Source: Liopterus haemorrhoidalis
Taxonomy: Eukaryota; Arthropoda; Insecta; Coleoptera; Dytiscidae
Length of the DNA stretch: 64,000 nt
NCBI GenBank assembly: GCA_963971575.1
Contig: OZ020616.1
Coordinates: forward strand, 15,655,575-15,719,574
Reading direction: 5' to 3'
Every line of letters starts with the position of its first letter. Positions within the stretch are counted from its first letter, which is position 1. Positions 1-21,649 of the stretch are shown in pieces. Made by a program: the position numbers and the translations under genes. The notes below the pieces were generated by a model. The model saw only the letters and a list, made by a program, of their open reading frames with translations, was not told the DNA's origin and searched no databases.

Positions 1-143
1 AGATTAAAGGAAGGAGGCTGCATGAATTGTTACATACAAATTTTTCTGACGGAAATTACGTCATTCCAATGACCACAATGTCTGCCAATATATTGTTGTT
101 TTCATATTAAAAAGTGATTATTAACATTTATTTTGATTTAAAG
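1..143. other. no gene seen
   Basis: AT-rich flank to the left of the first hAT element. It ends in the duplicated target atttaaag (136-143). Esterase A must continue to the left of base 1, so this is probably intron sequence. Confidence 0.4.
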
Positions 144-644
144 CAGGGTTTTCCAAACTGTGCTCCGCGGTGCGTCTACTAGTGCTCCCCGAGCAGGTTA
201 GACAGAAAAGTAAATAAAATAAATGTGATCAGATGTGAAAATAGTGTTTACTTTTGCAAAATAAACGTTTCACTCAGAAATGATACGCTACTGAAGATAA
301 AAGAAGCCAGTACAATAACATCTTATTGCCTCCGATAAATGTTAATAAAGACACTCTACTCTCAATAGTTCAACTGGTCATTGAAAAAGTTTTAACCATT
401 ATGAAATACAAATATACAGCTGAGTGACTGTTCTATTACAGGGCTGATATATTACAAGAGCGGCATATAATATAGTACAAATTCCTTAAAATTTGCCAAA
501 TAATAGATAATAGATGTTGTGACGTTTCATGCAATCTGAATATGACTTAACTATATTCTTTATATCGCTTATAATTCAGACAGGAAGTCAGTAAGTCATA
601 GTGGTGCAGTGTTATTTATTTGTTTTTGATGCGATTATTTTTCG

Positions 645-740
645 ATGGATCGCTGGATAAAATACGGATTGTTAAAAAAAGCTACCAAATTCTCCGTCTC
701 AGAACGTCCAGTAGACGACAAGTGTGTTCAAATATTATAA
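645..740 (+). pseudogene. hAT transposase N-terminal remnant
   Basis: An open frame of 31 codons begins MDRWIKYGLLKKATKFSVSE and then stops. The MDRW(L/I)...G.LK opening is typical of ZBED/Charlie-like hAT transposases of animals. It lies in the element bounded by 144-2510, so the location agrees with the call. The rest of the protein is missing. Confidence 0.55.
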
Positions 741-811
741 AGATAGTATTTCAATAGTTTTTTCTTACGCTTAGGACTTATGGATTAAGTTTTTACCAAT
801 CGCTACATCTA

Positions 812-2110
812 TATTATATAAGGGAGGTATTGTAATCGTACCGATTTTGTCATTTTTAAATTTCGATGGATGTCCACGGATTGAGGTTCCTACATAATGT
901 TTTTACTGTTTTTAGCATGATGCCTGTCGGACTGTCTGAATGTCTGTCTGTCGGACTGTCTGAATGTCTGTCTGTCGGTCCTTGGATACGTGTAAATCGA
1001 ATTTGGCTAAACGGATTTTTATGAAACTTCATTTTTAAGCTTCTCACACCAATGGCATAGTTAATCAACTTTTGGTAAAAAGCGGTCATCTATAAATGGA
1101 AGATTTTTGGCGGTCAGTCCTGTGGTGGCCACAGATGATTTAAAGAAAAAATACATTTTTACGTTATTTTTACTTTATATTTTACTTTAGTAATAATACC
1201 ACTGGTCAACAAAATTAAACTTTTTTTTCTCATCACAAACAAAAATATGCTTTTCTGAATGTATTTTTGATGCTGAATCCAAATCTGGTTATAGTTTTGC
1301 TGTAGCACGTATAGTTTTTAAATTATTTACATTTTTGTATATTATGAAAATATACGTAATTATATGAAAATGGAGTGTTTAGTAAATCACATTTTATGCA
1401 AACCATTTATTTGGGAAAAGTAACATACACATCTACGCTAAATTAATACAATACAATTAACTGCAAACCACTAATTTACATGAAAGAGAGCTTCTAATAT
1501 GATTGTAAAATAAGAGTATACCATTACAGGCTATTAAAATCGTTGAGAGTACGATTTTCGTTTAAACTTTTGGTCTGGAATTTCACGATACAACATCCAA
1601 CAATGGTCAGTCATCATGCTTTCATTCCAAAATCCTTGGTAACGAACTTCCATAGCTTTAACTCACTGCGCCAAGGTTTTGGGGAAAGAAATCTAGATGT
1701 GAATGCAGGAAGTGCATACGTTAATACGAAATGCACACGTTAATGTACGAAATACATAAGTCAAATCCAATAAAATGTTGAAAAAAGTAGTACTTTGCCT
1801 ATATAGTATTGGTAAATCTGTGTATATACATATATGATTTCATCATAAAAACTATACGTGATACAAACAATCTGATTGCTGTTTTAAAATCAGCATTGAA
1901 AATTGAATGCAGGTAACCCAAAATTATCTCTGATGAAATTTCTTTGTTGACCAGTGTACTTAATAATACTTATTAAGTATTTATTTTGTCATACGTATAT
2001 GTAATGTTTCCACGGTAATGGTAAATAATTTCTGTGTTGGAGAGAATTTTGTTTAAGTACCTATTTTGTGATGGCGTTCGGTCTTGTGTTGGCCAGAGCT
2101 GATTTTTTAT
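812..2110 (+). mobile_element. HINE-2 family copy, degenerate, two 3' ends
   Basis: The 5' part (tatataagggaggtattgta, then TCTG-type repeats at 918-985) matches the copies at 9999, 10641 and 57279. A family 3' end (gcggtcagtcctgtggtggc) is seen at about 1107-1137. A second, separate tail with the same family 3' sequence ends near 2107. The element at 1200-1956 sits between them. Confidence 0.6.
1200..1956. mobile_element. TIR DNA transposon, non-autonomous
   Basis: The ends CACTGGTCAACAAAATT and, inverted, CACTGGTCAACAAAGAAA match for 14 bases. Flanks TAC (1197-1199) and TAC (1957-1959) repeat, compatible with a TA-type duplication of Tc1/mariner. No recognisable transposase is left inside; an open frame at 1543-1743 on + resembles nothing I know. 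Confidence 0.6.
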
Positions 2111-2286
2111 TAATATTTTTGCTTTTAACTAACAAAGCAATCTTACATTTTGCTTAGTTTATAATCCGTACCAGATAACTTTTCAAGATCGGCATAAAAC
2201 AATTATCCTGTATCGATCAACTGAGAAATTTATTTCCAGAGCATATCACACGTCAAGATCCACTAAAAGATATATAAATATATAGC

Positions 2287-2431
2287 CAGTGGTGTATGCA
2301 TAGGGGGAATTAGGGGGATAAATCCCCTCCCCCCGAAAATTCGAAAAGAACTAAAATTATAATACGTATAAATTACGATGTTGTGACAAATACCTCCCCC
2401 CCAACGAAATATTTTTCTGCGTACGCCACTG
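2287..2431. mobile_element. hAT MITE (145 bp)
   Basis: Ends CAGTGGTGTATGCATAG and, inverted, CAGTGGCGTACGCAG. Exact 8-bp duplication tatatagc at 2279-2286 and 2432-2439. No coding capacity. Confidence 0.85.
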
Positions 2432-2623
2432 TATATAGCAACGATAGTGCTTCGCGATGAATTATTCTCGTGAAAAGTGCTCCGCGACTCAAAAAGTTTG
2501 GGAAACTCTGATTTAAAGTATATTCATAATTTATCAATCATAAATAAAAGACACGGCTAAAATAGTTTTTAGTTATTTTATAACTTAATATAAAATTACG
2601 CATTTAACCTGAAATGTGGTAAC

Positions 2624-2887
2624 CAGAGTCGCAGAAAGGGGGGGGGGCGGAGGGGGCGACGGCCCAGGGCGCACTAAGGAGAAGGGTGCTGACGGGCTTG
2701 ATTAAGGGGCGCCATTGCGAAAGCGAGGACCGAGGATCTTTTTTTTTTGCTCGTCCCTTGGATTTTGGGAGGTGAGGTCCTTTTTTTTGCTCATCACTTG
2801 AATTTTGAGAGATGAGAACCTTTTATTTTCCAAGGGCGCCAAAACACGGCTCTGCCCCTAGCGCAAATTTTCCTTACTGCGGCTCTG
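2624..2887. mobile_element. hAT MITE, CAGAGCCGCAGTAAG family, with minisatellite
   Basis: Ends CAGAGTCGCAGAAAG and, inverted, CAGAGCCGCAGTAAG. The flanks gtggtaac/gaggtaat agree at 6 of 8 bases. The inside carries a roughly 40-bp unit with a T-run, then GCTCATCACTTGAATTTTGA and GAGGTGAGG. Same family as 19843-20282 and 33257-33517. Confidence 0.75.
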
Positions 2888-3209
2888 GAGGTAATTTGTT
2901 AAAATGGTTAGCTATACTGTTTGCATCCAAGCAAAAATGCAAAATACAAAAACTAAAAGAAGTACTTTTCATTCGTAAATATTTTCTATTTATATTATCT
3001 AATTGAATTAATAATATTTTGAAAAATTTCAACATAGACGTTACTTATGGAGAATGGCGTACTGTCATAATTTTTTACTATTGAGAACTGACAATAACTG
3101 AAGTAACGGCTAGCGGAAATTTTGGAACTTAACGGAATAGGATTTTGTTGGATGTGGCTCATTTAATTGCATTGTTTGTATGTGTTAAAGTGAAGAAAAC
3201 TGTAATAAA

Positions 3210-3332
3210 ATGTCTTTAAAATCGCAACAGAAAATTAACTGCAGTGTAAATTCTTGTGTATCAAATGGCAAATGTCAAAAAATCCTATTCCAATCGCTAT
3301 TTTGTAAGCGAAAACAGCGCCTCTATAGGTAA
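3210..3332 (+). pseudogene. possible THAP-like zinc-finger start
   Basis: A short frame (40 aa) holds CSVNSCVSNGKC, the C-x4-C opening seen in THAP fingers, soon after an ATG. The His/Cys half and the FPxxP-like part are absent. THAP fingers are common in P-element and PIF-type transposons, so a transposon relic is likely. Weak call. Confidence 0.25.
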
Positions 3333-3589
3333 TGTCACTTCTCAATAAGTTCTGGGTGTTTTTATTTACTTGTGTGTATCATTAATTTTATAATAATAAA
3401 TAACAGATGTATAATAGTGTTTTATTGATAGATTACATTTTCTATCTTTAGCTACTTTTGAAAATATGATTGGTATTTTTTCTTTTTATACCGATAACAA
3501 TTATTTTAATAAATGGCCCTACGCCACTGTACAGCCGGAAACTATTGTCCGCCATTTTGAAAGACCATTCTGGTCTTTCCAAATAGCAT

Positions 3590-4515
3590 GTATAGTCTAT
3601 CTCAGAAAGACTGATAGTAATAAATCTCTTTGTCAGGCAGTTACCAGTGGCGTGCACATTTTAAACACGTTTAAATTGGTTTTGTGTATTTCTATATTAC
3701 TATTTATCATTTTAATAAACGCACGCCTGTGACCATATTTATCATATCATTAAACGCACCCCTGTGACCATATTTTTCTTCAAAATTTTATGTTAAAATT
3801 TTTATGATCTATTGTGTTTAACCCTAGTTTGTATTCCCATATAAGAAGTGCGGCACACTCGGTTGTTTTTTAACAATATTTCGTTTCGAACTATTCATAT
3901 TTTGTGTGCCACTTCTGTGTGAAAAAACAATAACTTTTTACAAATAATAAATTTTATTACTATAGTCGGATTGCTGATAGGTGACTGTTACACGTATGTA
4001 TCAAGTAGTGCATTCATATAATAATCTAGTTACCATTTTTCAGCGATTTTAAAAATGTTTTTTATTATTTGTATTAAGTGTCAGTGTCTGGTAATAAATA
4101 TTAATTAAAATATGGCTTGCGGCCAATTATTAAATTCACAAACTTTAATTTTAAATCTGCTGGAATAAACAACAAATTATTATCCAAAATTAACGTATGA
4201 GTATACATTTTTCCTTATTTATAATTATAACCTTAAAATTAATAATTTTGTTTGTTTGAGTACTGCTGTAAATTTATTTTCGCGCTCTAATTAGTAAAGA
4301 TATCTACGAATCATACTGTTTCTTTCTAATGCTGTTTTTTATTCAAATAATTTTAAAGGTTAGTTGTCAACTTGGTTCACTATACGCTACTCTGGGTATG
4401 CAAATAATTATAATGATATAGACAGAGAAAGCATATAGTATTGAATATCGATACTTGTAGCAACAAACAGTCACTTATCAGCAATCCGACTATATCGCTC
4501 TTTCTGAGATAGACT
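3590..4515. mobile_element. MITE with ends TCTCAGAAAGACTG, split by another MITE
   Basis: The left end TATCTCAGAAAGACTGATAG at about 3599 and the right end CTCTTTCTGAGATAGACTAT at 4498-4516 are inverted. The body 3600-3960 is the inverted counterpart of 5950-6343, which is a complete copy with both ends. Confidence 0.6.
3961..4494. mobile_element. MITE nested in the previous one
   Basis: Ends TATAGTCGGATTGCTGATA and, inverted, TATAGTCGGATTGCTGATA are identical for 19 bases and continue as GGTGACTGTT/AGTGACTGTT. It interrupts the right end of the 3590-4515 MITE, so it is the younger insertion. No coding sequence is seen. Confidence 0.75.
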
Positions 4516-4518
4516 ATA

Positions 4519-4876
4519 GACATCGTTCAACATAAGAAAAACGCAGGGTATCATAAATTAGGTCATCAATTCTCGCAAGAAAACAGCAGATCACATTGCC
4601 GTACATAAGGGTTTTAAACAATTGTTGTGGATAACAAACAAAGAAAATCATGTATTTCAAATACATTTTTACTCATTTTAGTACACGGTATACATTGATA
4701 CGTACGAGAAATAAATAATAATAACGGAAATAAACAAACAACATCGCACAATACGCGTAGTAAAAACAAATCTGTGCCGCCACTGAAGTGTGTGAACTAA
4801 CTGCTGATAACGTAATGGACGAAATTTGGTTTTTGCACATGGGAGCCGCCAACTGTGTTTTTCTTATGTTGAACGA
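4519..4876. mobile_element. MITE, CGTTCAACATAAGAAAAAC family
   Basis: Ends CGTTCAACATAAGAAAAACG and, inverted, CTTCGTTCAACATAAGAAAA. A diverged copy in the opposite orientation lies at about 49795-50108. Confidence 0.7.
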
Positions 4877-4941
4877 AGTTTAATACTCCTTCCTTTTAAC
4901 TTTTTAACTCCAGTCTTTTAACTTCAGTCTTTTTATTCAAT

Positions 4942-5196
4942 TAGTGACGGACTTTCGCCTTAGACAAAAAAGACATTTGTCTTGGGTCCGGATTTGGGAG
5001 GTGAGGACCTTTTTTTTTTGCTCTTCACTTGGATTTGGGAGGTGAGGACCTTTTTTTTGCTCTTCGCTTGGAATTGGGTGGTAAAGACCTTTTTTTGTTT
5101 TTTTAAAAAATCATAGGTTGAGGGCCCGTAAATCATAGGTTGAAGGCCCGTAAATCAAAAATGTCTTGGGCCCGGCGAAGGCTTAATCCGCCACTG
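4942..5196. mobile_element. hAT MITE, CAGTGGCGGACTTTCGC family, with minisatellite
   Basis: The left end (agtgacggactttcgcc) and right end (ggcgaaggcttaatccgcca) match the copy at 18669-18956. Flanks attcaatt/attcaata agree at 7 of 8 bases. The inside has about three units of a T-run plus GCTCTTCACTTGGATTTGGG and GGTGAGGACC. Confidence 0.75.
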
Positions 5197-5261
5197 ATTC
5201 AATAATTGAAATAAACTGGAAATATAACATTTATTTGAAAAATACTTTTAACTAAGTTTTA

Positions 5262-5475
5262 AATAGCCAACGGAGTGGCCGAAAACAGTCTGAATTGTTG
5301 TTGGTTCGATTCTCCGTTAGTGATGTTATTCGGGCGAGAATAATATGTTTACATTACTTTCATTTTCACAATCATACACCCCTCATCCAGGTGTAGGAGC
5401 TCGCCTTCTGACAGCGGCGATTAACCTCGTTGCAGAAATAGTCCGATGTAAAATAAATAAAATAATAAAAAATAA
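5262..5475 (+). mobile_element. tRNA-derived SINE
   Basis: The head has an A-box-like AGTGGCCGAAA (5275-5285) and a B-box-like GGTTCGATTC (5306-5315), the internal pol III promoter spacing of a tRNA. An unrelated body of about 110 bp follows, then an AAAATAAATAAAATAATAAA tail. This order (tRNA head, body, A-rich simple tail) is that of tRNA SINEs. Only one copy is seen here, so family membership is inferred from architecture. Confidence 0.6.
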
Positions 5476-5631
5476 ATTTGAAATACACAATTAGTTAATT
5501 TCACGAACATGCCAGTTTTATATTCTTGTTTGAAAGTTTTTCTTGTTGTACTTTTAGGCACACGTTTCTGCCATCTTTTATACATGCTGATCGGAAATAA
5601 TATTATACAAGTTAACTGTCTGCCTTAGCCC

Positions 5632-6440
5632 CAGTGGCAGCACCAGTCCTGGGTCCGGGAGTCCCCCCCCCCAATTGTTTTGGGTCCAACTACCTCCCCC
5701 AAAGTTATGCTTGAAGAAAATTTAGATAAAACTTAACAAGTACTCGATTAATTTCGGGATTATTTAGAATTGTGAAAAATTGATGCGGGTCAAAGGACCG
5801 TTTACGACCCACTTTCATCTTTCACAATTCGAAATATTCCCAAAATGAACCCGGCAAACGTTTGAAAGAACTCAAGATTTCAAATTCACGCACGGACTAT
5901 ACTATGATCTTTAATTACTGCTACAGTTGGTAAAACCATCTTAAATTAAACTCTATCTCAGAAAGACTGACAGTAATAAAATTTATTATTTGTAAAAAGT
6001 TATTGTTTTTTCACACAGAAGCGGCAAAAAAAAGCGACAAAATATGAATAGTTCGAAACGAAATATTGTTAAAAACAACCGAGTGTGCCGCACACTTATA
6101 TGGGAATAGGAACTAGGGTTAAATACAATACATCATAAAAATTTGACCCTAAAATTTTGAGGAAAAATATGGTCACAGGGGCGTGTTTAATGATATGATA
6201 AATATGGTCACAGGCGTGCGTTTAATAAAATGATAAATAGTAATATAGAAATACACAAAACCAATTTAAACGTGTTTAAAATGTGCACGTCACTGGTAAC
6301 TGCCTGACAAAATGATTGATTACTATCAGTCTTTCTGAGAGTATAAAAATTATCATTTTTTTTTTATCTTTATAAATAAAAATGAAAATATTTATTAAAA
6401 AAATGGTGCCCCCAGATTTTAAAAGCTAGCGCCGCCACTG
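5632..6440. mobile_element. hAT-like MITE hosting another MITE
   Basis: The left end CAGTGGCAGCACCAGTCC and right end, inverted, CAGTGGCGGCGCTAGC look like hAT termini. I found no convincing 8-bp duplication. It encloses the MITE at 5950-6343. Confidence 0.5.
5950..6343. mobile_element. complete MITE, ends TCTCAGAAAGACTGA
   Basis: TCTCAGAAAGACTGACAGTA at 5955 and, inverted, TCTCAGAAAGACTGATAGTA at the right end. Its body matches 3600-3960 in the opposite orientation, with the palindromic flank attatttgtaaaaagtta in both. Confidence 0.7.
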
Positions 6441-6576
6441 CCAGAAAGCAAGAGGTCTTGCTATCTGGAAAACTTTGTAAAGTTCAACTTTTTAAAGAAG
6501 TAAGGCATGTGCGAGACAGAAATATATAAATAGTTGGATGCTGTTCGGTACTAGACGACATTTTTTTGATCATATT

Positions 6577-6907
6577 AGGCGTTTACGTTAAGTCATTCAG
6601 ATTAATCCAAGCGATCTGAGTGCTCCCGATCCGTTCGTAAAGTCAGTCGAAGCGTAAACATTAGCTTATTTTTAGTTAATCCGATTGATCCGCCGGAGCA
6701 ATCCGAGCGTTTCCAAGCAATCCAATGATCTGGCAGGATTGCCGGGATTAATGGATTGCTGGTGGTGGGGGTTAGCGCGGGTAAATTGAATCTTACAGCC
6801 AACTGGAATGTGTTGAAAACATAACTTAACAAAATCCGAGCAATCCGACTAATCTTGCGACGTCAGATCGATCTGAACAATCTTGTGAATAACGTAAACG
6901 CTTTTTG
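6577..6907. mobile_element. MITE with GCGTTTACGTTA ends
   Basis: Left TTAGGCGTTTACGTTAAGTC and right, inverted, AAAAAGCGTTTACGTTATTC. Many GATC/AATCCG words repeat inside. Class not assigned. Confidence 0.5.
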
Positions 6908-7029
6908 TACTTGTTTACCCTCTGTCTTTAATCAGATTTTATTAACACAATTATACGCTTATCTCAATGGCACTTGTAGTGATTTTCTTCTGAGTCCGTC
7001 AAATGTAAAAATACTGTAACATTACTTAC

Positions 7030-17438
<10,409 letters not shown>

Positions 17439-17462
17439 CTAAAAAGAAAATAACTTTTAGAG

Positions 17463-18190
17463 TTATTTATTTATTTATTTATTTTATTCGGGTGACTAAA
17501 CGGAGAAAATTCTCCTACAAGTCTCCACATACATTTTACAAAATAAAAAAAATACATATGTATATATTTAAGTGTATAAATACCACACTAAATTAACAAA
17601 AAAATCATACATTAACTACAAAAGAAAAGAAAAGAAAAAAGAATACAATAAATTATGAGAACCCAACATCAAAAATGTTACAGCGAAACATCCAGAAGTT
17701 TACTAATAATTTCCTTCTTAAATTGCCTGAATGTCATAAAAAATAAATCAGAAGTGTTAAAGAAAAGATTGTAGAGAATCATAATCCTGTTAAGGGGGGA
17801 ATTCATACCAGAATTGGATAATCTAAACCTTGAGTAAAAAGTAATATTTTGGCGAGTATTTCTTTGTGGAATATTGAAGTTCAACAGTTCCAACAAAAAG
17901 GGGCAGTCAATCATGTTATTTACTATTTTAAAAATGTTATTCATATCAATTTTAATTCTACGATTGGATAAAGTCATTAGGTCAAATCTGTGTAAATTTA
18001 AACTATAATTGGTTTGCATGTTATTTTTATGGAATTTAAAATTTAAGTATTTCATAAATCTTCTTTGAACTGATTCTATACGGTGAATATAAATGAAATA
18101 CTGCGGATTCCAGATAATGCTTGCGTATTCGAGACAACTACAGACAAGTGTTATAAACATACAATAGTCCCTCGTTATCAGAGATGGATC
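17463..18190 (-). pseudogene. LINE 3' end (reverse transcriptase C-terminal region)
   Basis: The minus frame has SCLEYASIIWNPQYFIYIHR and IESVQRRFMKYLNFKFHK, the conserved LEYAS.IW.P...I..IE.vQ..F segment after the thumb of Jockey/CR1-like non-LTR retrotransposons, and ends in FRQFKKEIISKLL. The 3' tail is (TAAA)n, seen as TTTATTTATTTATTTATTTT at 17466. The 5' side is truncated at about 18190 next to a hAT MITE. It lies in the intron just upstream of exon 17438. Confidence 0.75.
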
Positions 18191-18194
18191 AGAG

Positions 18195-18368
18195 CAGTGG
18201 CAGACTGGCCGGCAGCGATACCGGGCAATTTCCCGGTAAGCCGGTTCCAATAGGGCCGATTTTTTAAGGAAAAGGGCCGATCCTTTACCAATGAGGCCGG
18301 GTCTTGACCCCATGGGGCCAATTTATTTCAAATTTCCAGGGCTGGATAACTTTGCCAGTCCGCTATTG
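18195..18368. mobile_element. hAT MITE (174 bp)
   Basis: Ends CAGTGGCAGACTGGCC and, inverted, CAATAGCGGACTGGCAAAG. Flanks gatcagag/gatcagat match at 7 of 8. Confidence 0.75.
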
Positions 18369-18660
18369 GATCAGATGTATTTGATATTTGTTGTCTACAA
18401 ACAACAAATATCAAATACTGAACTTCAAATACTTTCAGATAAAACTTAAAATATTTTTGATATTTCAAATATTTTGGGTATTTCTAATACTTTTCGTCAT
18501 AACTGTAACTAGGCAGGGGCAACAAGGTCAAATAGGGTCCCTAAAATGGTCTGCCAAAAAATGGAAATTAATGAATTATTATTGAATATTATTATTGAAT
18601 AATTACGGTATGCCATTCCTGAATGAAAATATATATTGACCGAAAAATATTCTGTTTGTA
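18369..18660. other. no gene seen
   Basis: Contains a perfect short palindrome gatatttgttgtctacaaac...; AT-rich. Confidence 0.3.
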
Positions 18661-18668
18661 GTGATATG

Positions 18669-18956
18669 CAGTGGCGGACTTTCGCAGAGACAAAAAAGAC
18701 ATTTGTCTTGGGCCCGTAATTTTCAAGGGCCCGATTTGTGAAAACCTTTTTTTTTGCTTTTCTCTTGGATTTAGGAGGTGATGACCTTTTTTTTGCTCTT
18801 CACTTGGATTTGAGAGGTGAGGACCTTTTTTTTTTGCTCTTCACTTGGATTTGGGCGGTGAGGACCTTTTTTTTGCTCTTCACTTTGAACGCCTCTAGGT
18901 TGAGGGCCCGTAAATCAAAAATGTCTTGGGCCCGGCGAAGGCTTAATCCGCCACTG
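18669..18956. mobile_element. hAT MITE, CAGTGGCGGACTTTCGC family
   Basis: Ends CAGTGGCGGACTTTCGC and, inverted, CAGTGGCGGATTAAGCC. Exact duplication gtgatatg at 18661-18668 and 18957-18964. Four units of a minisatellite (T-run, GCTCTTCACTTGGATTTGGG, GGTGAGGACC) fill the middle. Confidence 0.9.
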
Positions 18957-18964
18957 GTGATATG

Positions 18965-19834
18965 AAATATTCTCCACGACCACTATAGAATTTGCCAATT
19001 CTAAAACCAATTTTGACTACAGAAAGTTAATATTCTAACACAAGAGCTGGAATATTATTCTGAAGCAGTTATCTTCTTAAGCATTTTGCGTGTATTTCGT
19101 TCTATCACTGGTTATGAAATAACTATGCCATGCTTGTTGTCATTTGTTTTTTTTTTTTTTTCACTATAAGGTATGCATTACTCCGCGCTGAAAAGTAGTG
19201 CAAACGGTATCTATTTGCGTAGGGCTACATTAAAAAGTATGCAATGTTTACATTAAATAAATGCAACATAACTTCCTAAAAAGTACTAAAATAGTGGCCG
19301 ATGTGCGGCAAATTAAATTAAAATTAAACAAATAATAAATAAAAAAAAATAAGTTTCATTAATTGATTAATTTGTTATGTAATATAAATAATTTGTTAAG
19401 ATAAATTGTTTGTTAAAATAATTATTTGTTAAATTTCTTTTTCTTTTTTTCTTTTTCGTGGAAAAAGTAGGATCTGTGTCTCGGTTGGAAGAGTTGTTGA
19501 AGAAGTGGTTCCTCACGCTCGCCTGCGGCTCGCGCTCGGAATGTTCCACTCGCATCGAATTTTCTCATTCCAACCTTATTACAGAATATACTATTCCGCT
19601 GTACGTAACAAAACAGATCACAGAAATAATATTGTTCCAAAACAGTAATGTAATAAAATAAATATATGCGAGGGTAGGTCAATAAGTGCTTACAAAACAA
19701 TAGAAAAACACATTATATTGGGTTGATTCATTTTTATTTCTCAATATGTTAGGGGGCAAAAATATAAAATCTTGCCAAGGGCTCCAAAAAAGTTAGTTAC
19801 GGCACTGCTTTTCGTACTCGAAATACTCTTGATA
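18965..19834. other. no gene recognised
   Basis: AT-rich except for a GC-rich patch at 19505-19560 (cgctcgcctgcggctcgcgc). GCGCTCG-type words also occur near 16980-17040. Probably an old element. No coding signal. Confidence 0.3.
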
Positions 19835-19842
19835 CTTCAAAT

Positions 19843-20282
19843 CCGAGCCGCAGTAAGGCGGGAGCGGAGAGGGCGACGGCCCTGGGCGCACTAAGGAAAA
19901 GGGCGCTGACAAGCTTGATTAAGGGGCGCCATTGCGAAGGTGAGGACCTTTTTGTTTTGGTCATCACTTGTATTTTGGGAAGTGAGGACCTTTTTTTTTG
20001 CTCAACACTTGGATTTTGGGAGGTGAGGACCTTTTTTGTTTTTGCTCATCACTTGGATTTTGGGAGGTGAGGACCTTTTTTTTGCTCATCACTTGGATTT
20101 TGGGAGATGAGGACGTTTTTTTTTGCTCATCACTTGGATTTTGGAAGGTGAGGACTTTTTTTTGCTCATCACTTAGATTTTGGGAGGTGAGAACCTTTTT
20201 TTGCTTATCACTTACATTTATTTGCCAAGGGCGCCAAAACACGGCTTTGCCCCTAGCGCAAGTTTTCCTTACTGCGGCTCTG
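19843..20282. mobile_element. hAT MITE, CAGAGCCGCAGTAAG family
   Basis: Ends CCGAGCCGCAGTAAGG and, inverted, CAGAGCCGCAGTAAGG. Exact duplication cttcaaat at 19835-19842 and 20283-20290. At least six tandem units of the TTTGCTCATCACTTGGATTT, GGGAGGTGAGGACC minisatellite. Open frames in both directions here are products of the repeat. Confidence 0.9.
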
Positions 20283-20339
20283 CTTCAAATACTTATCCAT
20301 ATTTAAAATACTTGAAGTATTTTTCAGTATCTGTAGTAA

Positions 20340-21170
20340 TAGACCATATTAGTAACTACGTCACAAAATGGGATTCAGTGCTGCCGTCTCGCGGTTGGAT
20401 TCCTTTTATTTGAATTTAGCATATATATATAAACAAGTTTATATATATATGGAATTTAGCATGTTGTTTTTTTGTTAAATTGTATTTTGGAAATATAAAT
20501 TAAGTTTTCAAAGTAAGAGAGTGCTTCACATCAAAACTACAAGTCAATATTTATTTATTAAAATTCTTATTTTATACATTATAATTTAATATGTCATTAT
20601 TTTTGCAGAACAATATTATTTTGCAGGTTAATTTTGAAAAATTTACGTTTATAATCATTATTATGGCAAGTAACATAGCAATAAGTGTGTGTGCCATATC
20701 TAAATGGTTTAAAGGAATAATATGTTGTTTTTAATTTTCCATTATTGTTTTTCATTTTCATCTGTCAAAAAAACGAAAAAATTTGCAATTAATAATGTAG
20801 ATGTAATTGTTACAATTTGGAGCAAAACAATACACCAATATGCATTCTAAAACAAAATATTAATTATTACATAGTGTTAATTAAATAAATACTAAAGATA
20901 TTCCGATTTTCATATTATTTAAAAACGTAACCTATAAATATATCTTCGAATCCTTATTTATATATTTATAAAATCATTATTCTATAATATAAAGTGTCTG
21001 GAATGTATATATTAGTATATATTTATCAAAAATACATATTTTTTGCTCCAAAATTGAAAATATTTATAAAATTAAGGTAACAAAAGTAATGTCCCATGTA
21101 TTTTAAACTTCAAAAGGACTCAGCTCTCAGATGGTAGCACATGTATGTGACGACACACTAATATGGTCTA
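20340..21170. mobile_element. TIR element with TAGACCATATTAGT ends
   Basis: Left TAGACCATATTAGTAACTAC and right, inverted, TAGACCATATTAGTGTGTCG, both followed by GTCACA. The interior is AT-rich and non-coding. Class not assigned. Confidence 0.6.
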
Positions 21171-21649
21171 TTCTAGTATTTCGTTTCAATTCATTCATTC
21201 CATTAGATTTAAAGTATTTTATTTATTATAATTATAAATTTTTTTTTTTTTTTCTCTGTAAAAATTATTTTTAGTCAAACGGTCCCGGCCCCTATCGCAG
21301 CCGAGCCTGTGCATAAGTCTGAGGTGTCATCCGACGACCCTGCGTGAAAGATTATAATTTAGTGTCACGAACACTGAATCTGAAACATCCTGTAGATAAT
21401 GCAAACCGAAGCTTTACTTATACGCTACTTTAGTCGGCGTAAGACACTTAAGAAAAGTTCCCATACATACGTTATTAATGGCCAATTAAATAATCTATAT
21501 AACGAACGTCAATTTAACCTATAATTATTTAATGACATGCTAATATAGCCCTGGAATACACAACTACATCAAACCCATCCTTAACATTAAAACCCTCATA
21601 TATAGCCTGAATTTAAAATATGTTATATTGTTTTTTTTAATGACAATAT
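21171..21649. other. no gene recognised
   Basis: A 60-bp GC-rich patch (gtcccggcccctatcgcagc at 21282) lies in AT-rich sequence. No frame of interest. Confidence 0.3.

Larger units (their letters stand above)
144..2510. mobile_element. hAT element, decayed, with nested insertions
   Basis: The ends are CAGGGTTTTCCAAACTGTG and, inverted, CAGAGTTTCCCAAACTTTT. Both flanks carry atttaaag (136-143 and 2511-2518), an exact 8-bp duplication as expected for hAT. The inside holds a remnant of a transposase start (645-740), an element of the (TCTG)n HINE-2 family, another TIR element at 1200-1956 and a small hAT MITE at 2287-2431. It is non-autonomous as it stands. Confidence 0.85.

Noticed and set aside
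18187..18313. N-terminal 44 residues of the 211-codon minus frame at 18313
   Set aside because: This part lies in the hAT MITE 18195-18368; only the part below about 18190 resembles a LINE.
19964..20306. Frames with repeated SDEQKKVLTFQN-like or FFLLITWILG-like units
   Set aside because: They are translations of the hAT MITE minisatellite on either strand, with no start-site or codon evidence.
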